Part shown: in pieces, positions 13,230 through 25,062 of the stretch | Numbering within the stretch: position 1 is the first letter of the stretch | Layout of the letters: the number at the start of each line of letters is the position of its first letter | DNA from: Cydia pomonella | Taxonomy: Eukaryota > Arthropoda > Insecta > Lepidoptera > Tortricidae | Reading direction: 5' to 3' | Length of the DNA: 64,000 bases | Assembly: GCF_033807575.1 (NCBI RefSeq) | Contig: NC_084720.1 | Span: 14,329,570-14,393,569 of the forward strand | The notes under the pieces: generated by a model | Database searches by the model: none | The model's input: only the letters and a program-made list of their open reading frames with translations | What the model was told of the DNA's origin: nothing | Translations under genes and position numbers: made by a program

Positions 13230-13670
13230 CTATCTAAGCGTGAAGAAGTATTGACTGAGATAAAATCCCAAAAACCCGGCTAAAGTGACAAATTGAAGTT
13301 TTATTGCTCCTATTCGTGTCAGTGTCGTTCCTGACGCGGTTTTATAAGTAAGAATTATTGAATAAGTTACATGAGTTTCATACACCACCAATGCGGCTTG
13401 AAGCGTTGCTGCTGAAGATGTTTTCGTGTTTGCAAAACGCTGATGGTTATATAATGTCAAGAGGCCCTTCGCCCTTACGCCTTTAATGCTCCATTTCGTA
13501 CATTGAATACGATATATTAAATTATTTTTTCTTTTTATATAAGTTGAGAAATACAATTCATTTATTATACGAAAGTGAGTATTAGAAAACCACAACGTCA
13601 AAATAATTCCTAATACGAATACGAAATGATATCTCCACTTGTAGACACCATTGACATATTGTAAAATCAA
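13230..13670 (-). CDS. Unidentified 146-codon frame
   Basis: The longest uninterrupted single frame in the window. It has a hydrophobic N-terminal stretch (FVFVLGIILTLWF) and a second hydrophobic run near the C-terminus (LQFVTLAGFLGFYL), but no domain I recognise and no clear splice signals. In AT-rich DNA a frame of this length can arise by chance or in a decayed repeat. I do not claim it is a gene. Confidence 0.15.
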   Translation of the reverse strand: MILQYVNGVYKWRYHFVFVLGIILTLWFSNTHFRIINELYFSTYIKRKNNLIYRIQCTKWSIKGVRAKGLLTLYNHQRFANTKTSSAATLQAALVVYETHVTYSIILTYKTASGTTLTRIGAIKLQFVTLAGFLGFYLSQYFFTLR

Positions 13671-14298
13671 CTCCTGAATATTTTTTGATGTGCGGCGACA
13701 CCGACTTGCTGAGATTTAACGAATACATTGAATTAGTTTTGATCAGGGTGTTATTTTACAAAATATCAATGGTACAAGTAAAAGTGTCGACGGTTCTATA
13801 GGTTAAACGCTTGCTCAAATAACCGTTCCCCTAACGCACGTATCTTTCATCTCAGAACTTAGAAGTCTTATTTCTATTTCTAGAAGCATTTAGCACAGAA
13901 TTATTTTATTCAAATCCTTTTCCCGAGTTGTAAGTGAGATTTGCTAGCTTAGCGCCCGGCATGCACTACTCCTCATTAAGCGCTAATTTAATTAGCCTAC
14001 GAACCTCGGGAACGCGCTAGTTTCATAGATTAATTTGCACATTATACTTGACTAATCCCTCTTTAGGAAGGGAGACTTGCTTTTAAAATTATATGTAAAA
14101 ATTGTAAAAAATAGTCGTAAGTTACAATTTAAATTGTATTTAGTATACCCATGAGATTACGTAGCCAACAGGATAGTACGCTGTGTAGTTTATATTATGT
14201 AATTTTCACAAGCTTCAAACTTCAAAGTTAGGATTAGGACTCGGTTACACTAATATCCGACCTTCAACAGTCAAATCTGCAATCCTAAAAGTAATCTG

Positions 14299-14690
14299 TT
14301 GCCTGAAACGGTCGAAAACGACAGTCAATCTAAGGTACTTAAGGTCACTAATACAGGTATGCCGATAGCTCTGAAATGTTTCAAATGCTCTGAAGAACTT
14401 TTTGGATTGGTGCCATCGTCACGTTTTTATCACCGCACCTCCCGCCAAAGGAGCAAAGTTCATCCTCACTTCGTAGATACATTGCACACCAAGAATGAGC
14501 GAGGATCTCGCACGTTTTTTCCTAGAACGAGCAGAATGTGGAATGACAACTCATCCAACCCTATTGAGGTGTTTCCTTTGCGCTACGACATGGAGGACAT
14601 TCTTCAAGAAGTGGGTATTTAAAGGGTTCTCAAGGGTCGGCAACGCTTAGTGGCACCGACCAGGTGGCTCGTTTGCTGACTATACTATAA
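14299..14690 (+). pseudogene. LINE reverse-transcriptase C-terminal fragment with A-rich tail
   Basis: The frame reads CSEELFGLVPSSRFYHRTSR, then FFPRTSRMWNDNSSNPIEVF and PLRYDM. The CSEELFGLIPxxxxxHRTxRQ..FLPRTxxLWNxLP..FPxRYD pattern is the tail of a common lepidopteran endonuclease/reverse-transcriptase element. A 3' region (GTCGGCAACGC) and an A-run at 14695 follow. 5'-truncated and dead. Confidence 0.75.
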
Positions 14691-15335
14691 CATTTAAAAA
14701 AAAAGTCCAGTTAAAATGGCAGCACAGACCTGTTCACTTTACTGCCACTTCTCTATAATCTGCATGCTCGAACCTCGAACATTGCCACGGTTCAGATTTA
14801 AATAGAAACGTCCTTTTTCCAAATTGGCAACACTGTGCTATCCTCCAATGTTGCCAGCTATTCGCGTAGTTTTATAATTTGCGGCGGCGAGTTTTAGGAG
14901 ACCGTCCACAATTCTCATTAAAACCGGCAACATGGGAATGCTGTTAACTGTTTAGGAGCCGAAGTGCCTCGTTTGCTCTCTCTAGTTTTCTCAATTGCTT
15001 TGGCGTTTATAAACGGAATTAGTGGTAAAAGTCAGTTGCGAATTACGATAGACTGTAAAAGAACTGAAAGACTGTAGATGTTACTTTGATGATGATGAAC
15101 GTAACAAATCGTGGTCCAACCATATATTTAAAAGGCTAAGCTCCCCCTCCTGAATGTAAGCCACTTAAGTTCTATGGAGCGGAGAAATAGGGGGTGGGGA
15201 CCTATTTCTCCGCGATTTTGAAAATTATCTAAAAACTGAATGGACAACAAAAACTATTTACTTATTCATATAGTAGGTATCTACTTACAAAATTTGACCT
15301 GAAGAGGAGAACATCCGGACTGCCAGACGCAGTCA

Positions 15336-15373
15336 TTTTTGACCAAGCTGAAACGCTGTCGCTTGGTCAAAAA
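15336..15373. repeat. Perfect 13-bp hairpin
   Basis: TTTTTGACCAAGC and GCTTGGTCAAAAA flank a 12-base loop. No T-tract or gene context to call it a terminator. Confidence 0.6.
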
Positions 15374-15452
15374 GGAATCACATGACAGTTGACATATAGT
15401 TCCAATCCAAACATTACAACCGGCCTGTAAATGAATATTACAGGCCATTATT

Positions 15453-15684
15453 ACACAAATTTACTAAGTCCCACGGTAAGCTCAATAATAAGGCTTGTGT
15501 TGTGGGTATTACTTAGACAACGATATATATATAATATAATTATAAATACATAGAAAACGCCCATGAGTCCGGAAAAAATATCCGTGCTCATCGCACAAAT
15601 AAATTCCCTTACCAGGATTTGAACCCGCCCGGGGCCATCGGCTTCATAGGCAGGGTCACTACTAACTAGGCCAGACAGATCGTC
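15453..15684 (-). repeat. tRNA-derived SINE family 1, full copy
   Basis: Minus strand: A-box CTGGCCTAGTTAGTAG, B-box GGTTCAAATCC, then GAGCACGGATATTTTTTCC, a TATATA tract, CACAAGCCTTATTGAGCTTA, and the ACACAAATTGT-type end. Looks like a tRNA gene at its head but lacks a cloverleaf end and is repeated. Confidence 0.85.
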
Positions 15685-16071
15685 AAATATATGTAGTCTA
15701 ATATCAGGTGAAATTTTCACTCCACCAGTCCTAGGCAAGAAGTTAACCTAATATTAGCTCTACTAGTCATGTACCTTACGGGAAACGGTCGAAGAGATAG
15801 TCCAGAGCCGCCAACCTCTACCAATTTTTAGTACGTTGTTGGTACTAGGACCCCACAAACTGCCGGGAGACAGTGCCACAGGCTATCTGCTTAAGCGTGA
15901 TGACGTCATTAAAATGGCCCCCACCTCGTCGCAAACATACTACATATTGCACCCAAACTATGCATTCCAAATAGGCGTATTGGGTATCAAAAGAAAGCAG
16001 ATTAAATATACTAGGTTATATATAAATTTCATTTAGTTCATACAGTGTTGTCTATAGTTAAGACTACCAGC

Positions 16072-16457
16072 CAGGGTGACAAGATGTATTTTACGGATTG
16101 TTCCGTATTTCAGGCACGAATTATTAATTGTCCCGTAATTTTGCGAACCCAATACGAGACAGTACAGGGTGCCGTAATTTTATGTTTTAATGGTATTTGC
16201 TGATAAAAATACCTATTTCACATTTTCTTTTCCAGATAAGTAATATAAAAAAAAATGTGTTTATAATAATTATTGTTGTTTTTTTAAGTATTTCATTATT
16301 TAGATAAAGAAAAGATATTGTATAGGTTATTTAATTGATTATGCCAAATTGTAGTAATAAAAAAAGGAATGTTGATCATAATAAAAAACAACGTGTCGAA
16401 TCCCGTATTTTCAATGCAGTTGTCCCGTAAAACCGGAAATCAGATCTGGTCACCCTA
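16072..16457. repeat. Foldback element with CAGGGTGACAAGAT ends
   Basis: The left CAGGGTGACAAGAT is mirrored by ATCTGGTCACCCTA at the right. Interior words TTCCGTATTT and TGTCCCGTAA recur. About 386 bp, non-coding, probably a MITE. Confidence 0.65.
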
Positions 16458-17578
16458 CTACCAGCATTTATTGCACGGCCATACTGAGTTTCTCATTAAA
16501 CATACTCGTAATCAGTTGATCAATGCAGCCGTGCCAATTCGAAACATCGGAAATGAAGTAATTACGACGGGAACGGCGACGCGAGGGTAATCAGACCTAT
16601 TAGGGTCAAGTGTCAGGGGTCAAATTACCATAAGGGTTTTATTTATCACATCAGATCATCGCGTTGATGATAATTACCATTTGGGCTTTAATCAGAATTT
16701 TCATTTTATGTCAGCTTCATAAATGATCACATTTTCATTCCTACCCCTAAATTGAAGAATAACGAAAATGACATCTGCTTAGACGTGATCCCTTTTTAAA
16801 GAAAAGGTACAAAGGAGAAGCGTGGTAGTAAGGTGAAGGTAGAAAGGACTTTCACCAATAAAAAAAGTTAAAGGTGGTGTGTCTGGACTGTCTGGTACCA
16901 GAATATAAAGAAAATTGTTAAATGAAACGGTTGTCATTATTTCTCTACCAATTTGACTTTTTAATTGGATAATTAGGATAAATAGAAAACATGGATATTA
17001 TTTGATTGGTAACTTTTGCCTGATCATATCTATCTACATTTGATCTATGAGCGTAAGTGCTTTATTTTCAGAACTTTATTCAGAGTATAATATATTTGCT
17101 TTAGAAATCCGATAATAAAAGCTTGGAAAGTTCAAACCAACGAAATGCGAATTAATCTTTCAATAAACAATAAAACGAAAACTTTATGAACAGCGCCACC
17201 TGTTACACTCGCACGGTACTGTTTTCTATACAGGTACCCTGTTTTATGTATAAACGTTTCACCCCTGAACAGGGTGTTGCACCAGCTTCTTAGTCTAGGC
17301 TTCACATCACAGATGGCGTTGGTTGAGTTACTCAAGTAAAATACGGATACGACTAGGAGTAGGTAAATAGATAATTATTAATATTATGATCTGACTTTAT
17401 TACTTATCGTATATTTTCATTAGACATTCGATTGCTACGCCTAAAATCACTAATTTCTTAGTTAAGTACTTCAAATTACTCGTATCTTGTGAAGGGATGT
17501 TTGAAAAAGGAAAAAATCTATCGTTTTAAAAAAAATACATTAAATTTAGGTAGAGTCAGACCAAGATAAGTTGGCAGC
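16458..17578. other. No gene seen
   Basis: Short frames only; no repeat family recognised. Confidence 0.5.
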
Positions 17579-17683
17579 GATTTTGATAGCCCAGATAGTG
17601 AAGTGAAAGTGTTATTTTTAACGTCAAACTTCTATGAAATTATGACGTTTACTTAACACTTGCACAGACTGGGCTATCAAAAT
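17579..17683. repeat. Palindromic MITE (GATTTTGATAGCCCA ends)
   Basis: GATTTTGATAGCCCA is answered by TGGGCTATCAAAAT, with GTGAAAGTGTTA / TAACACTTGCAC continuing the inverted match around an ACGTC..GACGT core. Confidence 0.8.
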
Positions 17684-19318
17684 AACGAACGTTAGCGAAT
17701 CTTGTTTGAAAAGCGTATAATGTAAATACAATGGAAAGCCATTATTGTCAGTATAGAAAGAGGCGCGAAATTCAAAATTTGTATGGGAAATCGTCACTTC
17801 GCGCCTACATTTTTCAAATTTGCTGAAAGCTGGCTTAGCAGAGTAAAATAATTGATATTTTTTACCTATCTAACAATACTTTTTGGTAAAAAATATAAAC
17901 GGAAACGCATGTTACGCTAAATTACGAAGAATTTGATTTTGACCTTCAACATTCACGTTTTTGATACAAAGCAATGTACCGTGGCCAGTATTGTGCTGGT
18001 TTACAATCAAATACCATTATCAGCAAATGAACATTTTTATCTATTTATTGTGTCCATCAAACATAATTAACTCTGTAGCAATAGGATAATAAAATATTCT
18101 CCTATTATTGTTTTTATATATTCTTTCACTTTTAAGTGGTTTACAAGAAAAAATCTAAACATAAACTTAAGAGGTTGTTGGACAGATGCTCTCACTTATA
18201 GAAGTCATAGATAGGATAGACGTAAAGAATAAACCAACTGACTTGGTTATACATACCTACTTTTAGAGAACTTTTTGAGCTGCGCGACTTGCTTTATCTT
18301 ACGTTTTACTTTTTCCGACGGGATTGGCCTTACAGCAGTAACCACACAAATGTCGACATAGAAAAGTCAATATGTATTATAAGTTATATGTTTACAATAC
18401 ATGAAATTAGACACCGCAACCTTGTCTCATAAATTATCTCATTCGTGACCCGACACATGATGACTGACACCGCCGTAGTTCGAGAGCGTCTAATCAACGT
18501 CTCAATTACACGTAATTACAAACAAGATTCGACCAGTTCTAAGAAGTCTTATATACAGAAAATACTAGCTACTGTTATGATGTTTTAGAGTTGACAGAAA
18601 AAGGGCGGAGATGAGTCTTCTGTCCGTAGTTGTGATCAGGCGCAGCGAAGCAATGCATTGTACAATGCATCCTGTATAGAAGGATAACAACTAATGCGTA
18701 TTACGTACGACGATTATGAGTGTAATTTAATATACCTACGTAAAAATATGCTAGTGACCTAAATAGGGTAGGTAGGGGACTGCTGAGTTCTAGTTATAAG
18801 TAACAAAATTTAGTTCTCTAGAATCCGCTCCACCTAACTCTGCTCGGCATTTCCAATCAAAAAGTTTGGTTATGTAAAATTTATATGAAAATATTGCGTT
18901 TACACTCACTGATTTTGTTCAGTTCAAGTCTATGCAAAAGCAAGCTTAAAAGTACTCTATTTATTTTTCTCATTTCAAATGGCTCATTCAAAATGTATTA
19001 AGCTCGTCTATAAATTAATATACCGTATACCGTAATATATTATACCGAAGTACCTATATATCTTATGTTACAGATAAGCACCACACACGCCAACGATACC
19101 AAAATATATATCGCTGTCTGGCTAGCACCTACATTGTGAGAGTGACGAAATATACCAAAATATATCCTAATATACCGAGCTACATATCGCAAGGTATCTT
19201 ACGTTTCCTTGCTATAAGATATCGTAAGATGCCTAGCTATAAGATATATTTTGGTATGTTATCGCTCCGTCTGTGACTTTATTCTGTGTACTTTGTTTCA
19301 AGTTATGATGATAAGCAA
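17684..19318. other. No gene seen; one diffuse inverted cluster
   Basis: At 19096-19257 the word ACCAAAATATATC and its complement occur several times (foldback remains). Nothing else was recognised. Confidence 0.5.
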
Positions 19319-19764
19319 GGCCCGTACATTTCATGTCGTTGACAGAAGAATGACGTCACACCACATAGAGAATGATTTAATTCTATTTTGAGTATAAGTA
19401 GTATGAGTATGATTATTATTTGCTATTTTTTTGATGAGTATGATTGATTGATTTTGTATTTTTATAATTATTAATCATTTGTTAGCTAACTGATACATAT
19501 ACTTGACAATCAGTACAGAAACTCGTTTAACTGATTTTTTAGATTGACTTTCATCTTATTGTCACTCAAATAAATAATAGATTATTAATTAATTAAATAG
19601 TAACATTTTTGTTTTTAAAAGCATAACAAACTTTTATTCACGTAACAAGTATTTATTTTGATACTCGTTAATATGTAAGTTATCTAAATTTGTAGTGTTG
19701 TAAAAAAACTCCATGTATGTTAATTTGCGTTATTTTTGCGTCAACGGCATGAAAAGTACGGGCC
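19319..19764. repeat. Element with GGCCCGTACATTTCATG inverted ends
   Basis: GGCCCGTACATTTCATGTCG at the left and CGGCATGAAAAGTACGGGCC at the right form about 25-bp inverted ends. The interior is AT-rich and non-coding. A head-only relative (CCCGTACATTTCATGCCGTT) is at 58877. Confidence 0.75.
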
Positions 19765-20226
19765 CTGATCATAAGACTCATGTTAAAATATGTAAGCCCG
19801 ATTGCACCCAATTTAAACAAGACACCCAATTTGATGAATTCGTACAACATAAAGAGCGCTTGATGTCATCATACCTAAATATATAACCATTGTCGTACGA
19901 CAATCGACAATAAACAAAAGTCAGTCAATTTAGAAAGCCTTTGTTTGTAATTTAGTTCTTTGTTTGGTTTTTAATGACCTCGTTAAGATTACAACACTTT
20001 TACGACATGTGTTAACAGAAATGGAACAGTTATGTTCGTTCTTAATGGTCATCAGTCACTGATTACACAGATACAGCATTATGAAGGGTTACGCCACGAG
20101 ACGGGCTACAGAGTTTCATTCTATGCTAATGTATACTACAACACCCCATGTTCCCTAATAGAACAAAGTTTAATATTTAAAACTTTCGCGTTTTGAACAC
20201 ATTTTAAAACATTTAAAACCGGGTCG

Positions 20227-20541
20227 GTCTATCGCAAAATTATTTTGTTTCCTTTATTTCCGACGTTTTGGCAGTTTTGGGTCGTTCGTCGGTTACCTTT
20301 ATTTCCGACGTTTTGGCTCGTTAGTTGGTTACCTTTATTTCCGACGTTTTGGGTCGTTCGTCGGTTTCCTTTATTTCCGACGTTTTGGTTCGTTCGTCTG
20401 TTACCTTTATTTACTACGTTTTGAGTCGTTCGTCGGTTAGCTTTATATCCGACGTTTTGGGTCGTTTGTCGGTTACCTTTATTTCCGATGTTTTGGGCCG
20501 TTAGTCGAAAATAAAGATAACGAAATAAACTTGCGATAGAC
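20227..20541 (-). repeat. 36-bp minisatellite bounded by inverted 11-mers
   Basis: About seven units of 36 bp. On the minus strand each unit encodes 12 residues of the type NVGNKGNRRTTQ, and the frame (20573-20229) stays open throughout. Identical inverted 11-mers, GTCTATCGCAA and its complement, bound the array. The open frame follows from a unit length divisible by three with no stop in the unit. I treat it as a transposon-like repeat, not a gene. Confidence 0.8.
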
Positions 20542-20636
20542 ACATTTTTAGATATGTTTAAAAATAAGAACAATTTCTTTATTATCTCTCTCTATATTTC
20601 TGGTATTCATAAGTAAAATAAACATTGTATCACGAT

Positions 20637-20672
20637 GACAGGCACGCGTCTTCGTGAATGACACGATCTATA
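20637..20672. repeat. MITE family A, right-end fragment
   Basis: GACAGGCACGCGTCTTCGTG continuing to the AATGACACGATCTA end; matches the right ends at 9930 and 25720. Confidence 0.75.
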
Positions 20673-21464
20673 AAAGTAATAGCATTGTTTAAGTCTCGAT
20701 TGGCGTTTTCTGTCAAACGATTGTCTCTAAGCTAGGCCCCCACGGTGCGTAGCCGACAGGCCAATCGTCTACGCTCCGTGGCGTATGAAACGCAACTGTC
20801 ACTGTCGCACTAATGTGGAAGAGTGATAGAGAGACACAAAGCGTTTCGTTGTCGTAACGCAAGCGATGGTCATCTTGGCCAGGCTCCCAGTTAGTTATTT
20901 TTGTTCCTATCGGTAGATTCTTTCAACAAAAAATAGAATCTCCGATACGTTATTTTTCAGACTCTTTTAGAGACATGAAAAGCTATAGACGGCCCGATTC
21001 GAAGAATGATTAAGACACGTTTAAGATATTGGAAAGATATAATAGACGATAGATAGAATAAACGTAAATTTTGAGGCTCAGGACCGCTTCGTCCAAAATC
21101 CTATTTCGTCACCTTCCTAATTTGTCATTATTGTCATATGGTCCACTGTTCTGATTCGTCATCATTCCTATATCGTCACTTTTCTATCTTGTCCTGATTC
21201 CTATATGATCTACAGTGCTAATTCGTCCATATTCCTGTGATTACTATATGGTCAACAGTGCTGGCGTTGGTGAAGGTCAAAATGACAGGCCAACAAAACA
21301 TTTCAGTAGGAAGAAAGGCAATGCAAAAGTACCTATAACTATAAATAAAAAGTGGCGATTTTGTCGTATTTAAAGAAGGCATTCAGGATAATGGATGGTA
21401 CAATAATGTTGACGAGCTGGCACCGTAGCCAAAATAGGAATGTAGACGATCTGGGGCTGTATAT

Positions 21465-21569
21465 TCTGTTTTTTTATTCCGTAGACTAAAGTGACATTTC
21501 ATGTGGTACTAAGAAATGTCATGTCTTACATATGAAACGTCATTTTAGTCTACGGAATAAAAAAACAGA
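21465..21569. repeat. Palindromic MITE inside the foldback complex
   Basis: TCTGTTTTTTTATTCCGTAG and CTACGGAATAAAAAAACAGA are perfect inverted ends of about 105 bp of sequence; the match continues through ACTAAA. Confidence 0.85.
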
Positions 21570-21699
21570 CCTTAGTCAAATAGTAATGTGGACGAGTTAG
21601 GAAGGTGACGATTTAGGAATTGTATGTTGACGACATGGCATTGGGGATGATTTAAAAAAGTGACGAAATAGGATCGTGGTCGAAGCGGTCCTCAGCCAA

Positions 21700-21743
21700 T
21701 TTTGAGATGTCGTTTAGTTATAGAACTAAACGACATCTCAAAA
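21700..21743. repeat. Perfect 20-bp-stem hairpin
   Basis: TTTTGAGATGTCGTTTAGTT pairs without mismatch with the following arm across the 4-base loop ATAG. Confidence 0.9.
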
Positions 21744-22033
21744 TTTACGTTTATTTCGATTCCGCTGTGATCCCAATAAGATCTATCTACGATATTTCTA
21801 ACGTCAAAGTGACATTGGTTGCCCGAATCGAGCTGCTTCTGTCAATTATACGACATACAAACGATATCTAAATGAGAATTTATCGTTATCGTATCTCATT
21901 CTTCGAATCGGGCCGAGAGTACGTAAGAAGCAACACAACATGCGCTACTAGCTTTCTCGAATTTTGCGAAAATAGAAAAGCAATCAGAAGGCCTCTCAAT
22001 GGGGTACCTAACAGGTACGGACATGTCTGAAGA

Positions 22034-22141
22034 TATAGATACGGACGGACGACAAAGTGCCAAAAATATGTGTACACTACCTTAATACTATATGAGCAAT
22101 AAGGCCGTGTATACATATTTTTGGCACTTTGTCCGTATCGA
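22034..22141. repeat. Palindromic MITE (AAGTGCCAAAAATATG)
   Basis: CAAAGTGCCAAAAATATGTG at 22053 and its complement at 22108-22131, within further inverted ACGGAC words. Confidence 0.75.
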
Positions 22142-22452
22142 CATTTTCAGGCGTGACTGTCAGAGTATAGCTAAAATGAGTTTAGAGAAGCCATTGTCAG
22201 AAATGGGCAACGTTCCAGCAAAGTATGGAAATATACAATTTCTCTTATGTATGTCGATTTTACTTTTCAGAATTTACGCAAGTAAAATACGATGTTTTTT
22301 TTTAAATATGACTCTTGACATTTCCAGTCAGATTACTGGTAACTACTCAATTTGATTTTATATTATGCTAAATTTTGTGTAAATTACTTGGGTCTTTGTT
22401 TCGGCCCGGGCTTGCCTTGTATTTGTTTGAAACTATAGCAAACTGTAACCAG

Positions 22453-22680
22453 CCTCTTCTTCCTCGCGTTGTCCCGGCATTTTGCCATGGCTCATGGGAG
22501 CTTGGGGTCCGCTTGGCAACTAATCCCGAGAATTGACGTAGGCACTAGTTTTTACGAAAGCGACTGCCATTTGACCTTCCAACCCAGAGGGTAAACTAGG
22601 CCTTATTGGGATTAGTCCGGTTTCCTCACGATGTTTTCCTTCACCGAAAAGCGACTGGTAAATATGTCTTACTTATTTAA
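22453..22680 (-). repeat. SINE family 2, head-truncated
   Basis: Minus-strand relative of the full copy at 44130: shares GCGTTGTCCCGGCATTTTGC, GGCACTAGTTTTTACGAAAG and CGATGTTTTCCTTCACCG. The tRNA-like head is missing. Confidence 0.85.
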
Positions 22681-22794
22681 ACATTATTACTGAACCCCTA
22701 GTGTAAATTTATTCGATAGCGAAACGTGTATAGTCTGTCAAACAACTTTGACAGTAGAAAAGGCGCGAAATTCAAATTATCTTCTATTATTTGA

Positions 22795-23057
22795 CGACCG
22801 GTCTGGCCTAGTGGGTAGTGACCCTGCCTATGAAGCTGACGGTCCCAGGTTCAAATCCTGGTAAGAGCATATATTTGTGTGATGAACAGAGATATTTTTT
22901 CTGGGTCATGGGTGTTTTCTATGTATTTAAGTATTTATAATTATATATATATATATATATATCGTTTTCTAGGTACCTACAACACAAGCCTTATTGAGCT
23001 TACTGTGGGACTTAGTCAATTTGTGTAATAATGTCCGATAATATTTATTTAAGTATC
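22795..23057 (+). repeat. tRNA-derived SINE family 1, full copy
   Basis: A-box TGGCCTAGTGGGTAG at 22805, B-box GGTTCAAATCC at 22849, then TCATGGGTGTTTTCTATG, an (AT)n run, CACAAGCCTTATTGAGCTTA and a TATTTATT tail. Confidence 0.9.
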
Positions 23058-23489
23058 TATAACTCTCGAGTCGTTAAAACCTTGGCGTCTACGTTTTTTA
23101 ATTTGCCGCTTTTTTCTACTCCCAGAAATGGCTTGTCAGACTTTAAGTAACAAGTAACAACATTGCTAACAATATTTTTATGACTTGTATTATGGTTTTT
23201 TAGCGCAATCGGTTTCTAACTTATTTCAGCGAGTCGATAAGCAAACTTGATAACGAATAACTGGAAACGGTTTTTTATGCTAACCACAAAAGTTTTTACG
23301 AAACCTTTTCTTTACCTTTGGGAGTGTATTCAGAGTGTCCCACTGCTGGGCCAGGACCTCCCATCTGCAATACTGCATTTACCAACACTCGTCTTTCTTC
23401 ATAAAATATGTAATGTCCTCAAAATATTTATTCAAAGTAAAAAATAAATTTTATAAATGGATTGTATTTGTAAATCTTTTAAAGGCTGT

Positions 23490-23526
23490 CCGTTGCGTGC
23501 GATGCGTCCGATGCGTGCGATGCGGC
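23490..23526 (+). repeat. 9-bp short tandem repeat
   Basis: About four units of TGCGTGCGA / TGCGTCCGA. Reads as repeated R-C-V or M-R-A in plus frames. The frame at 23457-23702 is not credible as a gene. Confidence 0.7.
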
Positions 23527-23884
23527 CCTTTGGACGTCTAGATGCCACGGGTGACCAAAGGGCTGGTCAGTATTTTGCCCAAAGAATTAGCATCGCAATT
23601 CAACGGGGAAATGCAGCCAGCCTGCTGGGAACACTGCCTGCTGGCGACGAGTTAGAGGATGCTTTTTATTTGTATGTTTTTTTAAGTATACTTTTAGAGT
23701 AAATTTGTTCATCTCTATTATTTGTTCATCTAAAAAAAACCTTATTTAGAAAAAAAATAATGGTGCCAGGTTTATTTTCATAAAGAAAAAAAAATATTTT
23801 GTTTTTTTTTTTTCTATTTGCAACCCTAGGTATGCCTCCAGATCTAGCGAATATGCCACGAACGTGCGTATGCGGTTCTTGTTC

Positions 23885-24002
23885 ATACTTCTTCTCCTTA
23901 TAAGAAATTAGAGCGCGTAGAGGTTTTGCATACAAAAATTCTCGCTTTTTTCCAAACGAAAACGAGTTTCATGTTATTTTAGAATGTCGTTTTAAAGGTG
24001 AG
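23885..24002 (+). pseudogene. Non-LTR reverse-transcriptase C-terminal relic
   Basis: Plus strand reads EIRARRGFAYKNSRFFPNEN then EFHVILECRFKG. The E-x-E-F-H-V-[IL]-L-E-C end is the Cys-His module at the C-terminus of many insect LINE polymerases. Heavily decayed. Confidence 0.5.
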
Positions 24003-24849
24003 CATAACTTCGATTGTACACCGTACGGACGTGGCTAGGTTCGTGTGACTGTTAATGAAATTGGTGTACTTATATTTTATATAGAAAATAACTAAAATAA
24101 GTAATCACACTTGGGCTTGGTGCTTGGTAAGCTCTTAAACAGTTGGCACAACGTCTCAGTAAGCCAGTATCGCAACGACTATAACAACGCAACAACAAAT
24201 TTAAAAGGAATAAACATCACACAATCTGCAAATCCTAACGATTTTCCAACGCGATAATAGCGTAGTGTGTAATATCATACATGCAGTATTGTATCGAATG
24301 AATTGTCAACACAACATGTGGGAAAACCGGAAACAAGATCAGCGAAAGAAATGTGTGCATACTTGCCGGTAACAATCAATTTTGTTACTACTTACACAGA
24401 AATTGGGACTTGCGAACAACAAAATTGGTTTTAGGATATCGATCAAACTTTATTTCTTTATTACTTAAGTTCAGTTAGGTATTTTTAGAAATACTCAATG
24501 AGTTCGGCATTTTTTTGTGACGTTAATATATAGAAATGTTTATTTTTAACGATTTTGTGGATCGGATCCAGCTGATCCAGCTCCCAGCATTAACTGGCGC
24601 GTGCACACTGAACTTGTAATGATATAAAGTTACATGTAAGATGTCACATCCTTTAGTATTGTGTGCCCTGCGCATTACTATACACTTTACGGAAACATTA
24701 GATGCCTTTGCATTTATCTTTGTTTGTAGAATATTGTTTTTGTTTCTTTCGGTGATTCTTCTCTTTAATGGGCTTGTTAACTGATTTGTAAACCTTACTT
24801 AACGGAAACAAGGTCTACCAATTGTAAGTTAACTTCTCGTCTTGTCTGT
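24003..24849. other. No gene seen
   Basis: Short frames only; no repeat recognised. Confidence 0.5.
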
Positions 24850-25062
24850 GTATGATAAGAACGCTGACCGAATTTGTAACTATTTGGCTAGCGCGATGAT
24901 CCAAAATGAATCTTGGCCTCCAACACTTTGCTCGGTCCTGAGCGAATTCACGCCAGCTTTTCCCGACGCCGAGCTCACGGAGGTCTGTCTCCACTCTATC
25001 CGCCCAACGGTATTTAGGATGATCAACAGGACAGCGTCCAGTTGGTCGACCCAATTTCTTAA
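24850..25062 (-). pseudogene. LINE C-terminal relic (W-x-D-x-V-E-x-D-L-R-x-L motif)
   Basis: Minus strand reads GRPTGRCPVDHPKYRWADRV then ETDLRELGVGKSWREFAQDR. The RWxDxVExDLRxLGVxxWRxxAQDRxxWR pattern is the tail of a widespread arthropod LINE polymerase. The frame opposite, on the plus strand, is its shadow. A related block is at 56005-56120. Confidence 0.75.

Larger units (their letters stand above)
20990..21915. repeat. Nested foldback/MITE complex
   Basis: Outer ends CGGCCCGATTCGAAGAATGA (20990-21009) and its complement (21896-21915). A second inverted pair, AATAAACGTAAATTTTGAG, lies at 21057-21075 and 21737-21755. A third, GCTCAGGACCGCTTCG, lies at 21076-21091 with its complement at 21681-21697. 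Between them, degenerate copies of a word like CCTATTTCGTCAC recur in both orientations. Successive insertions into one another explain the layering. Confidence 0.75.

Noticed and set aside
20229..20573. Gene for a repetitive Asn/Arg/Thr-rich protein
   Set aside because: The open frame is explained by a 36-bp unit without stops, and the array is bounded by inverted ends like a mobile element.
22795..22870. tRNA gene (A- and B-box sequence; also at 15610, 32907, 44136)
   Set aside because: The same head occurs at several sites followed by the same non-tRNA body and tail, so these are SINEs, and no clean acceptor stem closes.
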